Origin: Pseudeuparius sepicola | Lineage: Eukaryota; Arthropoda; Insecta; Coleoptera; Anthribidae | Assembly: GCA_963920635.1 (NCBI GenBank) | Contig: OY987303.1 | Coordinates: forward strand, 21,616,175 to 21,680,174 | DNA: 64,000 bases | Direction: 5' to 3' | Shown here: in pieces, positions 34,901 through 46,850 of the stretch | Layout of the letters: each line of letters starts with the position of its first letter | Numbering within the stretch: the first letter of the stretch is position 1 | Notes under the pieces: model-generated | Told to the model about the DNA's origin: nothing | The model's database searches: none | What the model saw: only the letters and a program-made list of their open reading frames with translations | Position numbers and translations under genes: made by a program

Positions 34901-37900
34901 TTTCGATTTTTTGCCTTCCATGCAAGTCTCTTGCTATGACCTAGAAAATCTGTGTTTAATCACGAGTGCCACAAATTTTCTTGATACATTTTTCGAAAGC
35001 AGTAATTTAATATAATAATAATTCTCACAAACACAATACTCCAAACTAGGAGTAGGTACCCCAGAAGCAACCAAATGCTTGTGTGGGGGAGGTGTGGCAA
35101 TTACTATTATTTAGGCTTTATTGTCACTGCCATGCTGTGACCGACTTTTTCCTGACAGAACTAGGATAGCATTTGCTCAAGTACTACGGAAAACCTTAGA
35201 AAACCGTAGCGTTGACTAACGAAATAATAAAGACTGCTCACAGATGTCATGTTTGACAGTTCTATGCCTCAGCATATAATTTCCGGAGACAAAATACAAT
35301 GGAAAACACATTGTTGGTCATCAGCACCATCTATATTCCAGAATAGTAAGCTATAGTCGTGAGAAGTCTTATAAATACGTCAGTCAACGTCCGTAGTAAT
35401 CCCAGTGAGAGTAAGACAATTAGTAAACCACACAAATAAATAAAGCTATTAAGAAGCAATACCGTGAATCTACATTTTGCCCAGCGTGCTCTTGGCCATC
35501 GGCAGTGTTTTTCTATAGACATTTGCTTGCTGGTATGTATTGCTTCCCAAAATTTCTTTCCTCAAAAATTCCAAAAATAAATTTCCATTTAAATTTGTTT
35601 CCAAGAAAAAAGGCCCAATGTATTTCATGCCAGACAATTTTGGGAGGAAATACACGATGTACTGATTCAGTTGAAGTTGCAATTACATGGATCCCCTGTC
35701 CACAATGTAGCAATAGTAAGAGAGCCAATCACAAAAAGTGACATTTTCAACCGCAGCTTTTGAGAAAACGAACAACACCAATTTTGGATGTTCAAAGCAG
35801 GTACGATTTGTTCACTTTTTTAACATTGATTTATTTTCCTAATGTGTGTCATAAATTTAAACAAATGTATAATACCAACAGTTTAGCAAGGTAAAAATAA
35901 TTATATAAATTCATTTATATACAATGCCAGATATTAATGTTAAGCAACATCATTTCTAGCTGATAATTTAGAATAGTGCAAAAGAAAGTAGGTAATTATG
36001 ACAATTCGGTGTGTATATTGAGCTAGTGCATTTTATCACTAGCAAGGGCATATGACTGGTGGTTTCTTTAAGAAAAGAGCTGCCTTATTGAATACAATCA
36101 GTACGAGGGAAATAATCAACACAAATTGATTATCTTTTTGACATTTACTAAGCTAAGCAGATCAAGCATTTTACTGCTTTCTCAAGACAAGCGCTCGAGG
36201 CAGAAAACACTTTTTGCCTACCTCTATGTAGTGAATTCCTCTTGAATACTTTTTAGGTTCCCATCTAGCGGCATATAGAGGACCGTTGATATGTTTGCAT
36301 TCTACCCAATTTCCATTCCCAATTCTAGCCTTTACACTCCGTAAAGGTGTTATGGAAAATGCTAGAATTCTAAAAATGGCAAGGAGAAATGTTTAAAAAT
36401 AAAAATATAAAAATTATCTTCTTACCTTATGTGTGTTGATAATTTAATGTTGTCCAAATTCTCTTTTAAGGGATTTACAAACAACGCATGTTTAGGATTT
36501 GTAATAAGGACAATAGGCCATTCTCCATGTTGTATGTCAACAAATGAGAACATTCCGTGATCGATAGACATCAGTCGATACCTAAAAATGTCAAAATTTT
36601 TAATTAATGCCATTTTTGTCACAAAAAGAATTACATTCTGTTATCTTTCCAATCACCCAGCTCCAACTCTAAAAATCCCTGTTTCTGCATAGCATACATT
36701 CTAGGGACAATACCGCCAAGTGTATGCAAGTGTCCACAGACATAAACCATGGCATTTTTATCTCTCTTAATAACATCTCTCACCCCCTTTGGCCCAGTCG
36801 TCAAAATGCACGAAGTAGGAAAATGACCAAACCATATAGTGTAGTTACTGCCCGTTTGTTGTGATTTTTTTATTAGGTAATTTATTTCGATGATTTCGGG
36901 TTCATCTAGGAAGCCGACAAAGTTAAAGGGACGTCTGGGTCCTACAAAATTGTAGTTAGGAACAAACCTTTGCGATTCGGCCAATATGTAACAAATTTTA
37001 ACCACACAGTGGGAGAGGTCAACTGAAAACGGAAATGGGGACCATTTTTTTTTGGCAAAGCAACTCGATTCTTATGATTGACAGATAAGCGCTGTTGTCA
37101 AATTTCATTATTCAATGTTATTGTTGAATGCTTGGTTGATGGTTAAGAAGAAATAAGATTTTGCATTTTAACCGCATTGTCAGTCTTGATTCTACAAATA
37201 GCAATCATTGTATCGTTGTACTCATATCACAAGCTGCAGCATTTGCATGAGGGTTTTTCTCGAATTTCTGCACATACATTTCTCGTAATTTTTAAATTAC
37301 ACGATAATATTGCTAATGGTAAAATATTACAAAATCGTAGCAGCATCCACACAGCGATCCCTTTTGCATGTTTTAATTGTTTTCTTATTAAGTAAGAAAT
37401 AAATAAGCCTGAGAGAGTTATGATGATCACAGTTTCAGTGACCATGTCTACTAGTACTAGCACTTGCCTAGTGCATCGTGCATCTGGTGTGGTGATTACA
37501 GAAGCAGCAGTGCTTGTTACACCTTACTGACCCAGTGTTATTTAGAATGTACACAGCGTAAATATATTAAAAAGTGGCAAAGTTGTTCAGGAAACAATTA
37601 GAATGGCAGAGGAAAGAGCTGGAAGTAATGCTGGTCATATGGTTCAACTCTTGATTTGGCAAGCCGATCCGTTAGCAGCAGCTAGGTGCAGGAAGGTGGA
37701 ACATCGTAAGAAAAGAAGGCGGCTTCTGGTGATCTTCTGCGGAATGATAAAACGGTGTGTGTGGTGGAACGGTCCGTGCCCGTCCCGAAGAAAAGCATGC
37801 GACACTGTGGGATGCCCTGCAATATTCAGTATCTCCGGCGTTTTGCATCGATGTACGCGACTCTAAGGTAGGCTTGTTTTCGAATGTCATCACAGCTGCA

Positions 37901-40900
37901 TTTCTGAACAGGTGGCTTGTTGCCTACTGGTAGTCTGGTGTTGTCAGAGACAAGCAGAGTGGCTAGGATTCGGCTACCCCACAGCAACCACGTTGATAGA
38001 GAGGTTGTTCCAGAGAGTAAAGGAAGTCGGGGAGAGATAATTTACAAATAATAAATAAATCAATTAACTTAGACCATGCTGCATTTTTTGTCACAGCCTA
38101 AACTGTTCCTCCAAAAATTTAAAACTTCAGAACAATTATCAAACTTTTATATTTTTAGATTTCCAAGGGTTTTTTGCAGGGTTAATTCCCTTTAGGTCTT
38201 TCCCAGAGAGGGCTTTTTTCATCGGTTTTTCCGTTTTTTCCCACCAGGGAATTTTTGAACTTTTGTTTTTGTGCGTTTGACAGGTAGGTATATTCTGACA
38301 GATGACAAATTACAATTTAATCGTGAAATGATTAAATAAAAATCTCAAAATTTATCTTACAGGAAACTCTGCCCATTTTTTATTTCTTATAGTAAGGGTG
38401 CCCAAGAGGGGATTTTGGGATTTACTCAAGCGCGACACATTAACATATGGGGGGATACCTTGCACCCTGTTGAGTACCTCCACCATATCTAAGCCCTCTA
38501 GACAGGGATAGTAAAAAAAAAATCGATAGGTGGATATACTCGAGCGCGTCAGATTAAGATATGATGGGTTAATTACATGCTGAAAAGTGTGCATTTCAAT
38601 AATCTGACGATTTGAGCGTGACGTAAGGGGATGGGAGGGTCACAAACTAAAAAAAAAACGTTACCTCGACTTTCTCGAGCGCGGTCGAATATTTTTTTAT
38701 TTTGAAGGAAATAATTCAAGGATAACGGGAAAAATATAATATGCCGATCTCCACAAGCCAAAGTAACATCGTCGATAAAGTTTAGCGCGTGCAGCTAGTT
38801 GCAGTGAAGCATGTATTCCCCACTCCGCGTCTCTCTCTCCCTTTCACTCTTTCTCTCGCAACGTCCCCACATGCCAGCCATCACGCCATCACAGCTGATC
38901 ACAGCACTCGTGGTATTATATGTACAGGGTTATTCAAACTCGATGTCCCTGGCCTATTGTGGGCAAACGAAAAGAGAAAAAATATATCTGCTTCCGGGGT
39001 CTTAAATGGGACTAAACAAAGACTAAATTAAGATAAAATTGAGAATATTTGACAAACGACGCTCTGCGTCGCGGCGCCCTTCGATTTTTTTTTGTAACGA
39101 ACGTACATTTTTTATTTGATATTTGGATAGACCTGCTTTTTATCCATAAGTTTTATTTTAGACGTTTTGTCAAATTTTGTTTAGTTTAAGAAATATAGGT
39201 AATACAATATTTGAAAAGTCCACGTTCAACACCCTGTAATATAGAAACTAAATTATTAAGAGCATATGTTTATAGACAAAAATTCCTTAATTTTTACAGA
39301 CAACATATTTTTCTTAGAAAACGCAAATATTCATTAAAAAAATCATGAAAAATTTTTTTTCAAACCGTCTGATTAAGAAAATCCCTCCAAATAATAAAAA
39401 AAAAATCTGACGCGATCGAGTATTTCAAAATGGCGATTTTTTTTGCATTTTCAAAAAGCCGCCACGAGCTGGCGTCACATCTGAATCGTCAGTCTATTGA
39501 ATGGGAGCTTCTTTCGGGTTCAGTTAACATCCCTTCTGAATATCTGACGTGCTCGAGTAAATTTTTTTCTTCCCATTTTTAACCCTTCCGTACAGCCGCC
39601 CCCCACCATGCAAACCTGCAGATTAACATACCTACGTCATCGGAGACACGTGGCGCATAATATACACTATCAATATCTGACGTGCTCGAGTATCTCCATG
39701 TGACTATTTTTTTTTTTACATTTGTCAAAGCCTGTCGACGCTCCCCCCACCGGTGGAAGGGTATATATCATATAACCTTTTTTTCTTTCTACCATCTAAT
39801 TTTCAAAATCCAATAGGTCCCTACGACGCTTGAGTAAATCCGCACTCACTGGGATTACTACGGTTTTCTAGGGTTTTCCGTAGTACTTGAGCGAATGCTA
39901 TCCTAGTTCTATCGAGAAAAAAGTCGGCCCTAGCCGCAAATGGCAATGAAGACAAAATAATAGTAATTGCCCCCCTCCCCCGCACAAGCATGTGGTTGCT
40001 TCTGGGGTACTGCTAGTTTGGAGTATTGTGAGGGTGAGAATTATTATTATTATTATTATTATTCGTGGGCTCCCCCACTATTATTGACATTTTAAATTTT
40101 AAATAATTAATTTTAATTTATATTCATTTTTTTCCTTTTTGTATATGTGGAAATAATGTACCTATAGCATGCGCAGTGAAAGACTGCATCTGCGGTGAGG
40201 AAAGTAAGAGGGGTGGAGATCTGCCCGTGGGCAGAACTAGCGCCGAAGGAAGCATAGGCAAAGCAGAGGGTACTTTTTGCTAAAGTAAATAAATTGTTAT
40301 GCTACTTATACTTTCATATTGCAGAAATATAATAAAAAAAAACCTATAAATTTCGAGGCGCAAGCCTGAGGACAAGTAATCATTCCTCCTCTCAATGTTG
40401 CTTGGTTCTAATAATTGCAAATATGGAAGCGCACTGCTATTGCGTTTTTACGGCCAGCCAATACCAACAAAGCGTACCCCACGTTTCCCCACAGACGCAG
40501 TCTTTCGGTGCGACTACTTTACAGACTTTACACTCTGGGAAAAAACCCTCAAAGACACCCGAAATTGGGAAAAAATAAAAAATGACAAAAATAGTATTTT
40601 TCCATTAGGGTTACTTGGTGTTAAAGTGATCGTCTTTTTAGGGAGAATTTAATTACATAAAAAGATAAAAAATAATGTGTAAAAACCCTGTCTGTAACTT
40701 TTCCGGAAAAAACAGGGTTTTTCCCACCAAAAAAAAAACCGTTTTTCCCATCTCTAAGAAAAATTAGAATAAAATATATTTATGATATATGTTGTGTAAC
40801 TAGTAATTATAATTCAGGGGTATTAACTAGGGTTGGCAACTCACTGCTTTGATAAATCGGGTCACCTACTCTGTTAAAAAAATCGGGATCAGATGAAAAA

Positions 40901-43638
40901 GGGACAGCAGTTTTTTTTTCCAAATATTTAGTAATATTTTATTTTATTACACGAATGTGCCCGAATAGACTGGTGACTCTACTCTGTGGTAATCTCAACC
41001 CCTTTTATGGTGGTAGTTGTCGAGCGGTATTTTAAGGGGTGAGCCACAAGTTATTTTCTTTTAGTGTGGGCCTAAGGGTGAATAACAGAAACACAGGGAT
41101 AGTTTAATATGTGTATTAAGATTAAATACGAAACAGTACATTGAGTTAACAAAATACAATTTAAGAGGAAGTTTAAAAAACCTGTGCAATAATTATTAAT
41201 GAAAAATTAAAAATCTATGAATTCACACAATACTACACTCAAGATATCCGAAAATTGACCCCTTTATAAGTAACAAAATACAAACGTTTCAAAAGGTACA
41301 CTGTTTAACAATCGAATTTAAAATAGGACACAAGACAATGTGTCGAAATGGCACAAATACAAAACTATGGCATAAAATAACAAACCTTCAGATTAAAAAT
41401 ACAAAAATTGCAAAAGATTCCCAAATAGAATAAAATTAAATTATGACTCTGTATAGCCTTACCCTTACCTGGTACAAGTTTGTATAAGAATGTAATTCAA
41501 AATTACTCAAAATTTCTGACATAAAATAGTTCAATTAAATACAAAATTCTGATTTCAACGGCAAAATAATTTGGCTCTAAATAGTTTCCCAAAACCCTTT
41601 AAAATTTCCAATAAAAGTTGCAAAATTATTTTAGTTTGATAAAATAAAACTCTGACATCTACAGTAGAATAAAATGGTTCAAAATAAATTCCCAAAAATT
41701 ATAAGACGGTTCACAAAAGTTATGAAATTATTTCTAATTAATTAAAATGCACTTTCTCTAAAAGTTTTCAACATAATTTCAAAATTCAAAATAAAACGGC
41801 AATTCAGACACAAAGGGATTAAAACAGAAATATCTTACTTTTGGCCACTCCAAAATTACTTGGGTGCTTTAGGAGAATGGCCTCTTTCTTGGTTTTGTCC
41901 ATCAGGGATTTCTACAGCAACTGGGTGACAGTCTGCGGCTGGCTAGCCGCAGGGGCGGCTGCCTGCCCTCTTCTCTCTTTTATATCATTTCTCGGGGGAG
42001 GGCTCATCTAGGAAATCTGGTTTTAGTCGGTTTTCGCTGGTATTCACGTCGCAGATGGCCTGAGCTGCGTCACAGGATTTTTAGGTAGGGCCTAAGTTGG
42101 AGTCTACTTCGCGGACATGAACACCTGGGCTTCTGCTTGCAGGACCTGCGGGCGAGGTTAATCGCGGCACGTGTGGCCTCGGCTTCTCCGCTTTTAACCC
42201 TGGTAGGCTTTGCTGGTATTTGCGGCACACGTGTGGCCTGATCAAGCTTCGTAGAAGCGGATAGTTAAAAATCTGGCATACGGGGCCTCATGGGGATACT
42301 GTAGGAATATCGTGAAATTAAATATGCTGGCTTAGGTGCTTGCCTGGGCACTACAACTCTTTTATGTTGTTGCGGCCAATGCCAGGGTTTCTGGTGGGGG
42401 TGGAGTAGGGAGGGATAGCAAAAGCATAAATTAATAATCGATTCTTCCCTTTCATTCCCCTCATCCCCACCATCCTCCGCCCTCGTCTTCCCCGACTCCG
42501 TTTCACGCCATGAGTGTAACCCGCGACCTGTTGGCTGTGCGAGTGAGTGGGCGAGAACACCCACCAAAGAAATAGGGTGGTAGAGGGGAGCTTTGGAGGT
42601 TTCTTCTTTCTCAACTTAATTTCACCTATATAGTTCAAATTGTGTGTGGGGCCGGCACAAGGCACAATAGCAAAAACACAAGTCATGCTTTCATTGTTTG
42701 CGGAAAGTTTTAAAGTAGCGGCAAAATAGCATCCCACAGCACTACTGCGCGGGACGCGGGAGAGAGGAGTCGAAATCTGGGACATCCCGGAAAATTCAGG
42801 ACGATTGGCAACCCTAGTTTTAACCCTTCTGAAATTTTTTTAAATTTTTTCGTTTGACTTAATTTTTTTAATTTCGGGTTCGTATTGATCCACCTGCGGT
42901 TAAAATTTCTTACATCACGAGTGCATCACTCACTGCATCACTCTCACCTGGTTCTAAGCAAGCATCGATGCCAATGAATGAATATAAGATATCCCCTTTA
43001 GAAATTTGTTTCATGTATGACCTAGGATGTTCCTTCCCTTGCACTGAATAGTTTGTAAAGAAATTTTGCTTTGACTTTAAGTCAACAACATTAAAATTAT
43101 CTAAGAAGGAAGTAACGGAGTTATACAATGCATTGCAGTTACTTACGTGCTTCCTATTTTTACCATGATTTCCCCTGATATCCAACCATAACATCTTATC
43201 TTTTATGTTAAGTTCGTTGAGTATGTTTCGATAATGCTTCCATTCATCTTCAAATTGCTGCGAACCTATAGCGTCTTTAGTTTTAGCGTCTGTAAGGTCT
43301 CCCGATGCCAATACTGCGCTGGGTTTAATAGTATTTATGGTATAATGACAAAATTCCTTGAATTCTGTTATACGTGATTCGTCTCTAAAGATGCTGATGT
43401 GTATATCAGATACCTAGGATAAATTTAATAAAGCCAGGCAACAATAAAGTAATAAAATCATTACCTGTATAAACCACAATAGGTTATCAAATTTGTCTGA
43501 AATCTTGAAAAATCTTTCATTGGTGAATTCTCTGTGACTTTCGGCATTGATGCTTATTAAATTTACCACATTTGCAAGCACTATAGAAATAACGATCATT
43601 GAGAAAAATACACCAACAGCGGATTTTGATATCTTCAT
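31998..43638 (-). CDS. TMEM62-like transmembrane phosphoesterase, ten exons
   Basis: Exons in transcript order: 43638-43465, 43413-42948, 36941-36635, 36581-36426, 36369-36222, 34940-34818, 34763-34682, 34631-34384, 32435-32380, 32331-31998. All junctions are GT..AG and all phases join, giving 697 aa (human TMEM62 is about 640). Residues 10-30 are a signal anchor. A calcineurin-like metal-binding set follows: SDIH (Asp61, His63), GDLTD (96-100), GNH (139-141), GHFP (His253) and GHLH (283-286), so the catalytic residues look intact. The family block PRRPFNFVGFLDEPE spans the exon 2/3 join and GDWKDNR ends exon 3. Exons 7-10 encode about five or six membrane helices. The substrate of this family is not established. 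Exon 7 could start 6 bp later (residues FQ optional). Intron 2 is 6 kb and transposon-filled. Confidence 0.93.
33440..33993 (-). repeat. Dispersed repeat family 2, copy in TMEM62 intron
   Basis: This is the inverted counterpart of 55850-56390: the end CAGGGTGTTTCTAAATTATG, blocks GCCAACGTAATATG, AATAAATTGTTTTTAC and CCCCAAAACACCTGTT all recur in opposite orientation. It is noncoding and lies in the 1.9-kb intron between exons 8 and 9. The rest of that intron holds a duplicated block CTCAATATCAATTCATTTGG at 33075 and 33137. Confidence 0.75.
35030..35420 (-). repeat. Dispersed repeat family 3, copy 1
   Basis: Apart from the insertion 35210-35390 this matches the reverse complement of 39838-40045 (ACAATACTCCAAACTAG, CTTGTGTGGGGGAGG, TAGGATAGCATTTGCTCAAG). 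A third copy is at 60678-60745. It lies in the intron between exons 5 and 6 of the TMEM62-like gene. Confidence 0.75.
35210..35390 (-). mobile_element. GACTGACG-ended MITE inserted in repeat family 3
   Basis: Ends CGTTGACTAACG and CGTCAGTCAACGT, flanked by CCGTAG on both sides. The unoccupied version of the same target (ACCGTAGTAATCCC on the minus strand) is present at about 39845-39865, proving insertion after the repeat spread. Confidence 0.88.
37006..38380. other. TMEM62 intron 2, left part without recognised features
   Basis: No further exon is recognised. A plus-strand frame at 37603-37866 (87 codons) lies in a locally GC-richer patch but shows no known domain. A GGTTTTTTCCCACC-type block near 38220 is similar to one near 40715. 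Confidence 0.4.
38420..39845. repeat. Irregular array of CTCGAGCGCGTCAGATT-like motifs
   Basis: Versions of the motif occur at about 38425, 38537, 38610 and 38671 in one orientation and at about 39408, 39544, 39676 and 39823 in the other, on either side of a 0.7-kb centre. Spacing is 60-150 bp. The motifs are the only well-conserved parts between diverged spacers. I do not recognise the element. Confidence 0.65.
39846..40075 (+). repeat. Dispersed repeat family 3, copy 2, ending in an ATT microsatellite
   Basis: Contains GCACAAGCATGTGGTTGCTT and GTTTGGAGTATTGTGAGGGT followed by an (ATT)n run of about 8 units. The same order occurs at 60678-60780. It includes the empty site for the 35210-35390 insertion. 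Confidence 0.75.
40828..42816. mobile_element. hAT-type element in TMEM62 intron 2, interrupted by an LTR
   Basis: Ends TAGGGTTGGCAAC and its near-complement GATTGGCAACCCTA, flanked by GTATTAAC and GTTTTAAC (8 bp, one mismatch). Without the LTR insertion the element would be about 0.6 kb. It holds no recognisable transposase. Confidence 0.75.
40985..42355 (-). mobile_element. Solo LTR, 1371 bp, inside the hAT-type element
   Basis: On the minus strand it begins TGTAGTGCCC and ends GATTACCACA (TG..CA), with ACTC directly repeated on both sides (40981-40984, 42356-42359). A TATAAAAG box lies at 41984-41977 followed by a GC-rich leader. No internal region or second LTR is seen, so this looks like a recombined solo LTR; the family (Gypsy-like by TSD length) is uncertain. 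Confidence 0.7.
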
Positions 43639-44739
43639 TTCACATGTTTTCTAATCTACAGCAATTTATCGAATTTGTCCTGTCGGTAGCCTGATGGTTA
43701 GTCATTTAATATCTGGACTGTTAATTTTTACTGCAAATAGTGCAAAGCGCGATTTTTCATTATTAGGATAGGATATACAAATAAAATTTATTATTGTGCA
43801 ATCACCTGTAAACGTCGGTCAAACACAGCTGATGTTTTGTTTTCATATTTCATATTTTTGTTTTGGTACAATTCCCTTGACTGACAGTCAACCCTTCTTC
43901 TTTTTTGACAAAAAAAATTAGAACCCACAAGAGGTCTCTGACTGTACAGGGTAGCGTTCAGTGACATAGCTCTCTAATTTAGTTCGTCCCCTAACATATA
44001 GATGGCACTGAGAGACCCTATACCTCGGCTATGCCGATAAGATCAAAAAATTTAAAAAAGCATAGGCGTAGTAAGAAACCAGAAAAATCGATAAAATATA
44101 AAATTAATATAAAATAATATAATAAAAACAGTGATTTCCAGTAAGCAATATGGTACAGTATATGGGACGTAATTATTATTCTTGGAGTAAAACGAGTTAC
44201 AGTTTTATAATAGATACCTACTCGTATCTACCTAAAAGTAGCTATTGGCATATTTAAATAATTAAAGAAAGTTGTTTATTAGATTTCAGCACTTTCACCA
44301 AATTATATTTAATAAACACCATAATACCAGTGTTTAGGTAGGTGTGATAATACCTAGGACGGAGAAGTCGTTAATATACAGGGTGTTGTTAACATATCAT
44401 CTCAAAAGATACAATTTTGCATACGATTTTTAAGTTGAATTTTAAATTTTGAAAGGGAATATAATTACTGATTATAGGAATATAATATAATATTATATTA
44501 TAAATATAATATAATAATTGATTATAGGAGATAATAATAATATAATATAATAACTGATTATAGGAGAAATAATTGTCAGTTCCTATTCCTGGCTTCCGGT
44601 TTAACCGGAAGCATCACTTGGATCATTTTTTTTAGACCTAATGTATTGCGGTTTCTAGTTTCTAGGTTTCTTTTTCTTTTCTCAGTTCCAACGATATACT
44701 GTTTTATACAGGGGTTGTCTATTTTTATAACTATATAAA
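43639..44739. other. Upstream region of the TMEM62-like gene and AT-rich repeats
   Basis: No TATA box is obvious next to the start codon. At 44460-44570 the phrase TAATTGATTATAGGA recurs within AT-rich imperfect repeats. No other gene is recognised. Confidence 0.4.
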
Positions 44740-44960
44740 TTCATAAAACATTTATTTTTTGAAATAATCCCTATACTTTTATTTGTTCCAAAGGTCTTCA
44801 AAAGCCACTTCTTTTGACGTTTCTACCGTTGTTAAAATGCACATTCAGGGACGGTTACGGTTTTTTTATATCCCCGATTTTCACTATAAAGCGATTTTTT
44901 TATTTCAACTCTGAGCTTTAATCAGGACACCTCAAAACCCTCATATACCTACAAAATTTG
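44740..44960 (+). repeat. Dispersed repeat family 1, copy 3
   Basis: Shares GTCTTCAAAAGCCACTTCTT, TATATCCCCGATTTTCAC and TTTAATCAGGACACCTCAAA with the other copies of this family. Confidence 0.65.
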
Positions 44961-45259
44961 AAAAATATATTAATTATTTATTTATTACAAAAATCGGAAC
45001 ATTCTATATATTACCATGATTTTACAATAGGCAAATTCTTGTGCGTGCCTCAAAATTACATACAAAATTTTTATTTATAGTGGATACCACGAATCTTGAT
45101 CCTTGCGTCATAATGGTCAACAATATATTTCCAACGATATATAAGTATGAATAGATGAGTCACTTTAATACAAATAATACGGTTTTGTTTTTATTCTACA
45201 ATAGCGGGTCGGGGGGAAGAAGACGAAGTAATAACATTGCCACTGGGCCTGTTTCACAC

Positions 45260-45753
45260 CAAGGTTAGTTTATAGGAAGGTTAGGACATTCCCCCACTCT
45301 TAAACAAAACCAAAGGCCGTCCCTTTGCACCGGCAACATCGCGCGACGGTGCTCTCTCACCAGCTGGCCTTCAGCTTGATGCCAATGGCGTATCAAAAGG
45401 AACAACATGGGTATTGAAAACCGAAAACAAAGTAAAGACACGAACATAAAACAAAAATGCGATGCACCAACACACTCCACAAAGTTCCGTTATTTCATTG
45501 CACAAACATTAAAATGAATAAATAACCGAAAACAGCCAAAACAACATAAATATACACCATAAACAAAGTACATGCCAAAAACGTCTGTGTGCGCCTATGG
45601 CTGGAAGCGTTATCCATTTAGGGAGTTACTAAATCGCCAATTCACGTGTAAATGCTACCAACTTAAATTGCGGCCTTTGCCCCCTTTGCGTCTCTCACCC
45701 ACCCTTCCCTTCCAAGTCGTCGAATGTCCTAACCTTCCTATAAACTAACCTTG
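45260..45753. mobile_element. 494-bp element with 9-bp target duplication
   Basis: Terminal inverted repeats of about 32 bp begin CAAGGTTAGTTTATAGGAAG. The identical nonamer GTTTCACAC flanks both ends (45251-45259, 45754-45762). A 9-bp duplication points to a Mutator-like or Merlin-like superfamily. No transposase is encoded; the frames inside show no motif. Confidence 0.85.
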
Positions 45754-46599
45754 GTTTCACACCTTTTTTTATATTTGATGATGAATCTTAAATCTTAATA
45801 GTAAATAAAACACGAAAATATTTGCTTCCAATTTTTTTCAGCCGAGAAATGAACTAAAAATGTTTTTGAAATTCACATTCCTTGGGCCCGTGTTACGGCA
45901 ATATCGATGTTTCTTGTATTTGAGATTTGTGAAGACTGAAGAAGAAGAAAATGTATGTACCTAACTTAGATATTTTGTGGCAAAAGCCAGATAGACATAA
46001 CACATAACCTCAATATCAGGGGGCGGCTCGGCGGTGCCAGAGAAATGGGCGAATACTCCATAGTGGCTATAGATTGCTCGAAAAGAGCAGATGCCATAAA
46101 AAGAAATTAAGAAAACAACCTCAATATCAATATTTAATAATATACCAAAATCGTAATGTTTTTCCTTTTTTGAGTTAAAAAGTTACTTGCAGAATGATCA
46201 TCAACTTGTAAGTTGTCCCAACCTAAATAAATCTGGCTTATAACAATATTTTGCCAGTCAACTACCTAGACATAATCTTGACAATCAAAATTTAATTTAT
46301 TAATATTAACTCGAAATATTCTGGCATCGTTGGTTTTTACCTTTGATCTTCTTAATTTTACAATTATTCTTATAAAGCTAACTCTCGAATGTGTTTTCTA
46401 TCATCCCTTAGCATGGCTATCAAAAGGTTTCCGGATGACCAAAATATTCGTTTCTCTCAATTACGGGATCTATCACTTTTTTCAGTTCTTCGGGGAGGTA
46501 ACAATATTTACTGTGATAATATGCTAAATAAGTGCCTAGCACCATCCTTATTACAAGATCAATTGGATTTAATCTGAAACCAGCATACGGTACCTATAC

Positions 46600-46850
46600 A
46601 CTTTACCCAGTTCCGGGGACCACGCCGACGTTACGCGGTTACGCGTCCCACTTCATTTTCCTGGCAGGAGATTGTCTGGCTCGAGGCCAACTCCATACAA
46701 GGAGATCCTTTTCGCGTGTATCCCATCCTAACTCTCTAAAGACAAACACAAACACGCAGGGCACTTGCCGTGGTGGGAATCGAACCCACGACGTATGATG
46801 CCAAAGCGTGGGTCGTGGGTCCAACGAAAGACCCACTCGTGCACCGCAGT
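46600..46850 (-). mobile_element. tRNA-derived SINE (polymerase III promoter)
   Basis: On the minus strand a B box GGTTCGATTCC (46786-46776) follows an A-box-like GTGCACGAGTGG (46844-46833), and the sequence around the B box folds as a T-arm (GTGGG..CCCAC). The body continues with CACGGCAAGTGCCC and ends in non-tRNA sequence, so it is a SINE, not a tRNA gene. The 3' end is approximate. Confidence 0.6.

Noticed and set aside
37603..37866. An 87-codon frame in TMEM62 intron 2
   Set aside because: Locally GC-richer and basic, but I recognise no domain, splice context or homologue, so it is not called a gene.
42351..42785. A 144-codon minus-strand frame
   Set aside because: It lies across the end of the solo LTR and the hAT terminus, in a GC-rich patch, with no recognisable domain.
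46770..46845. A functional tRNA gene
   Set aside because: Only the A-box-like and B-box regions resemble a tRNA; no acceptor stem or anticodon arm could be folded, so a SINE is more likely.
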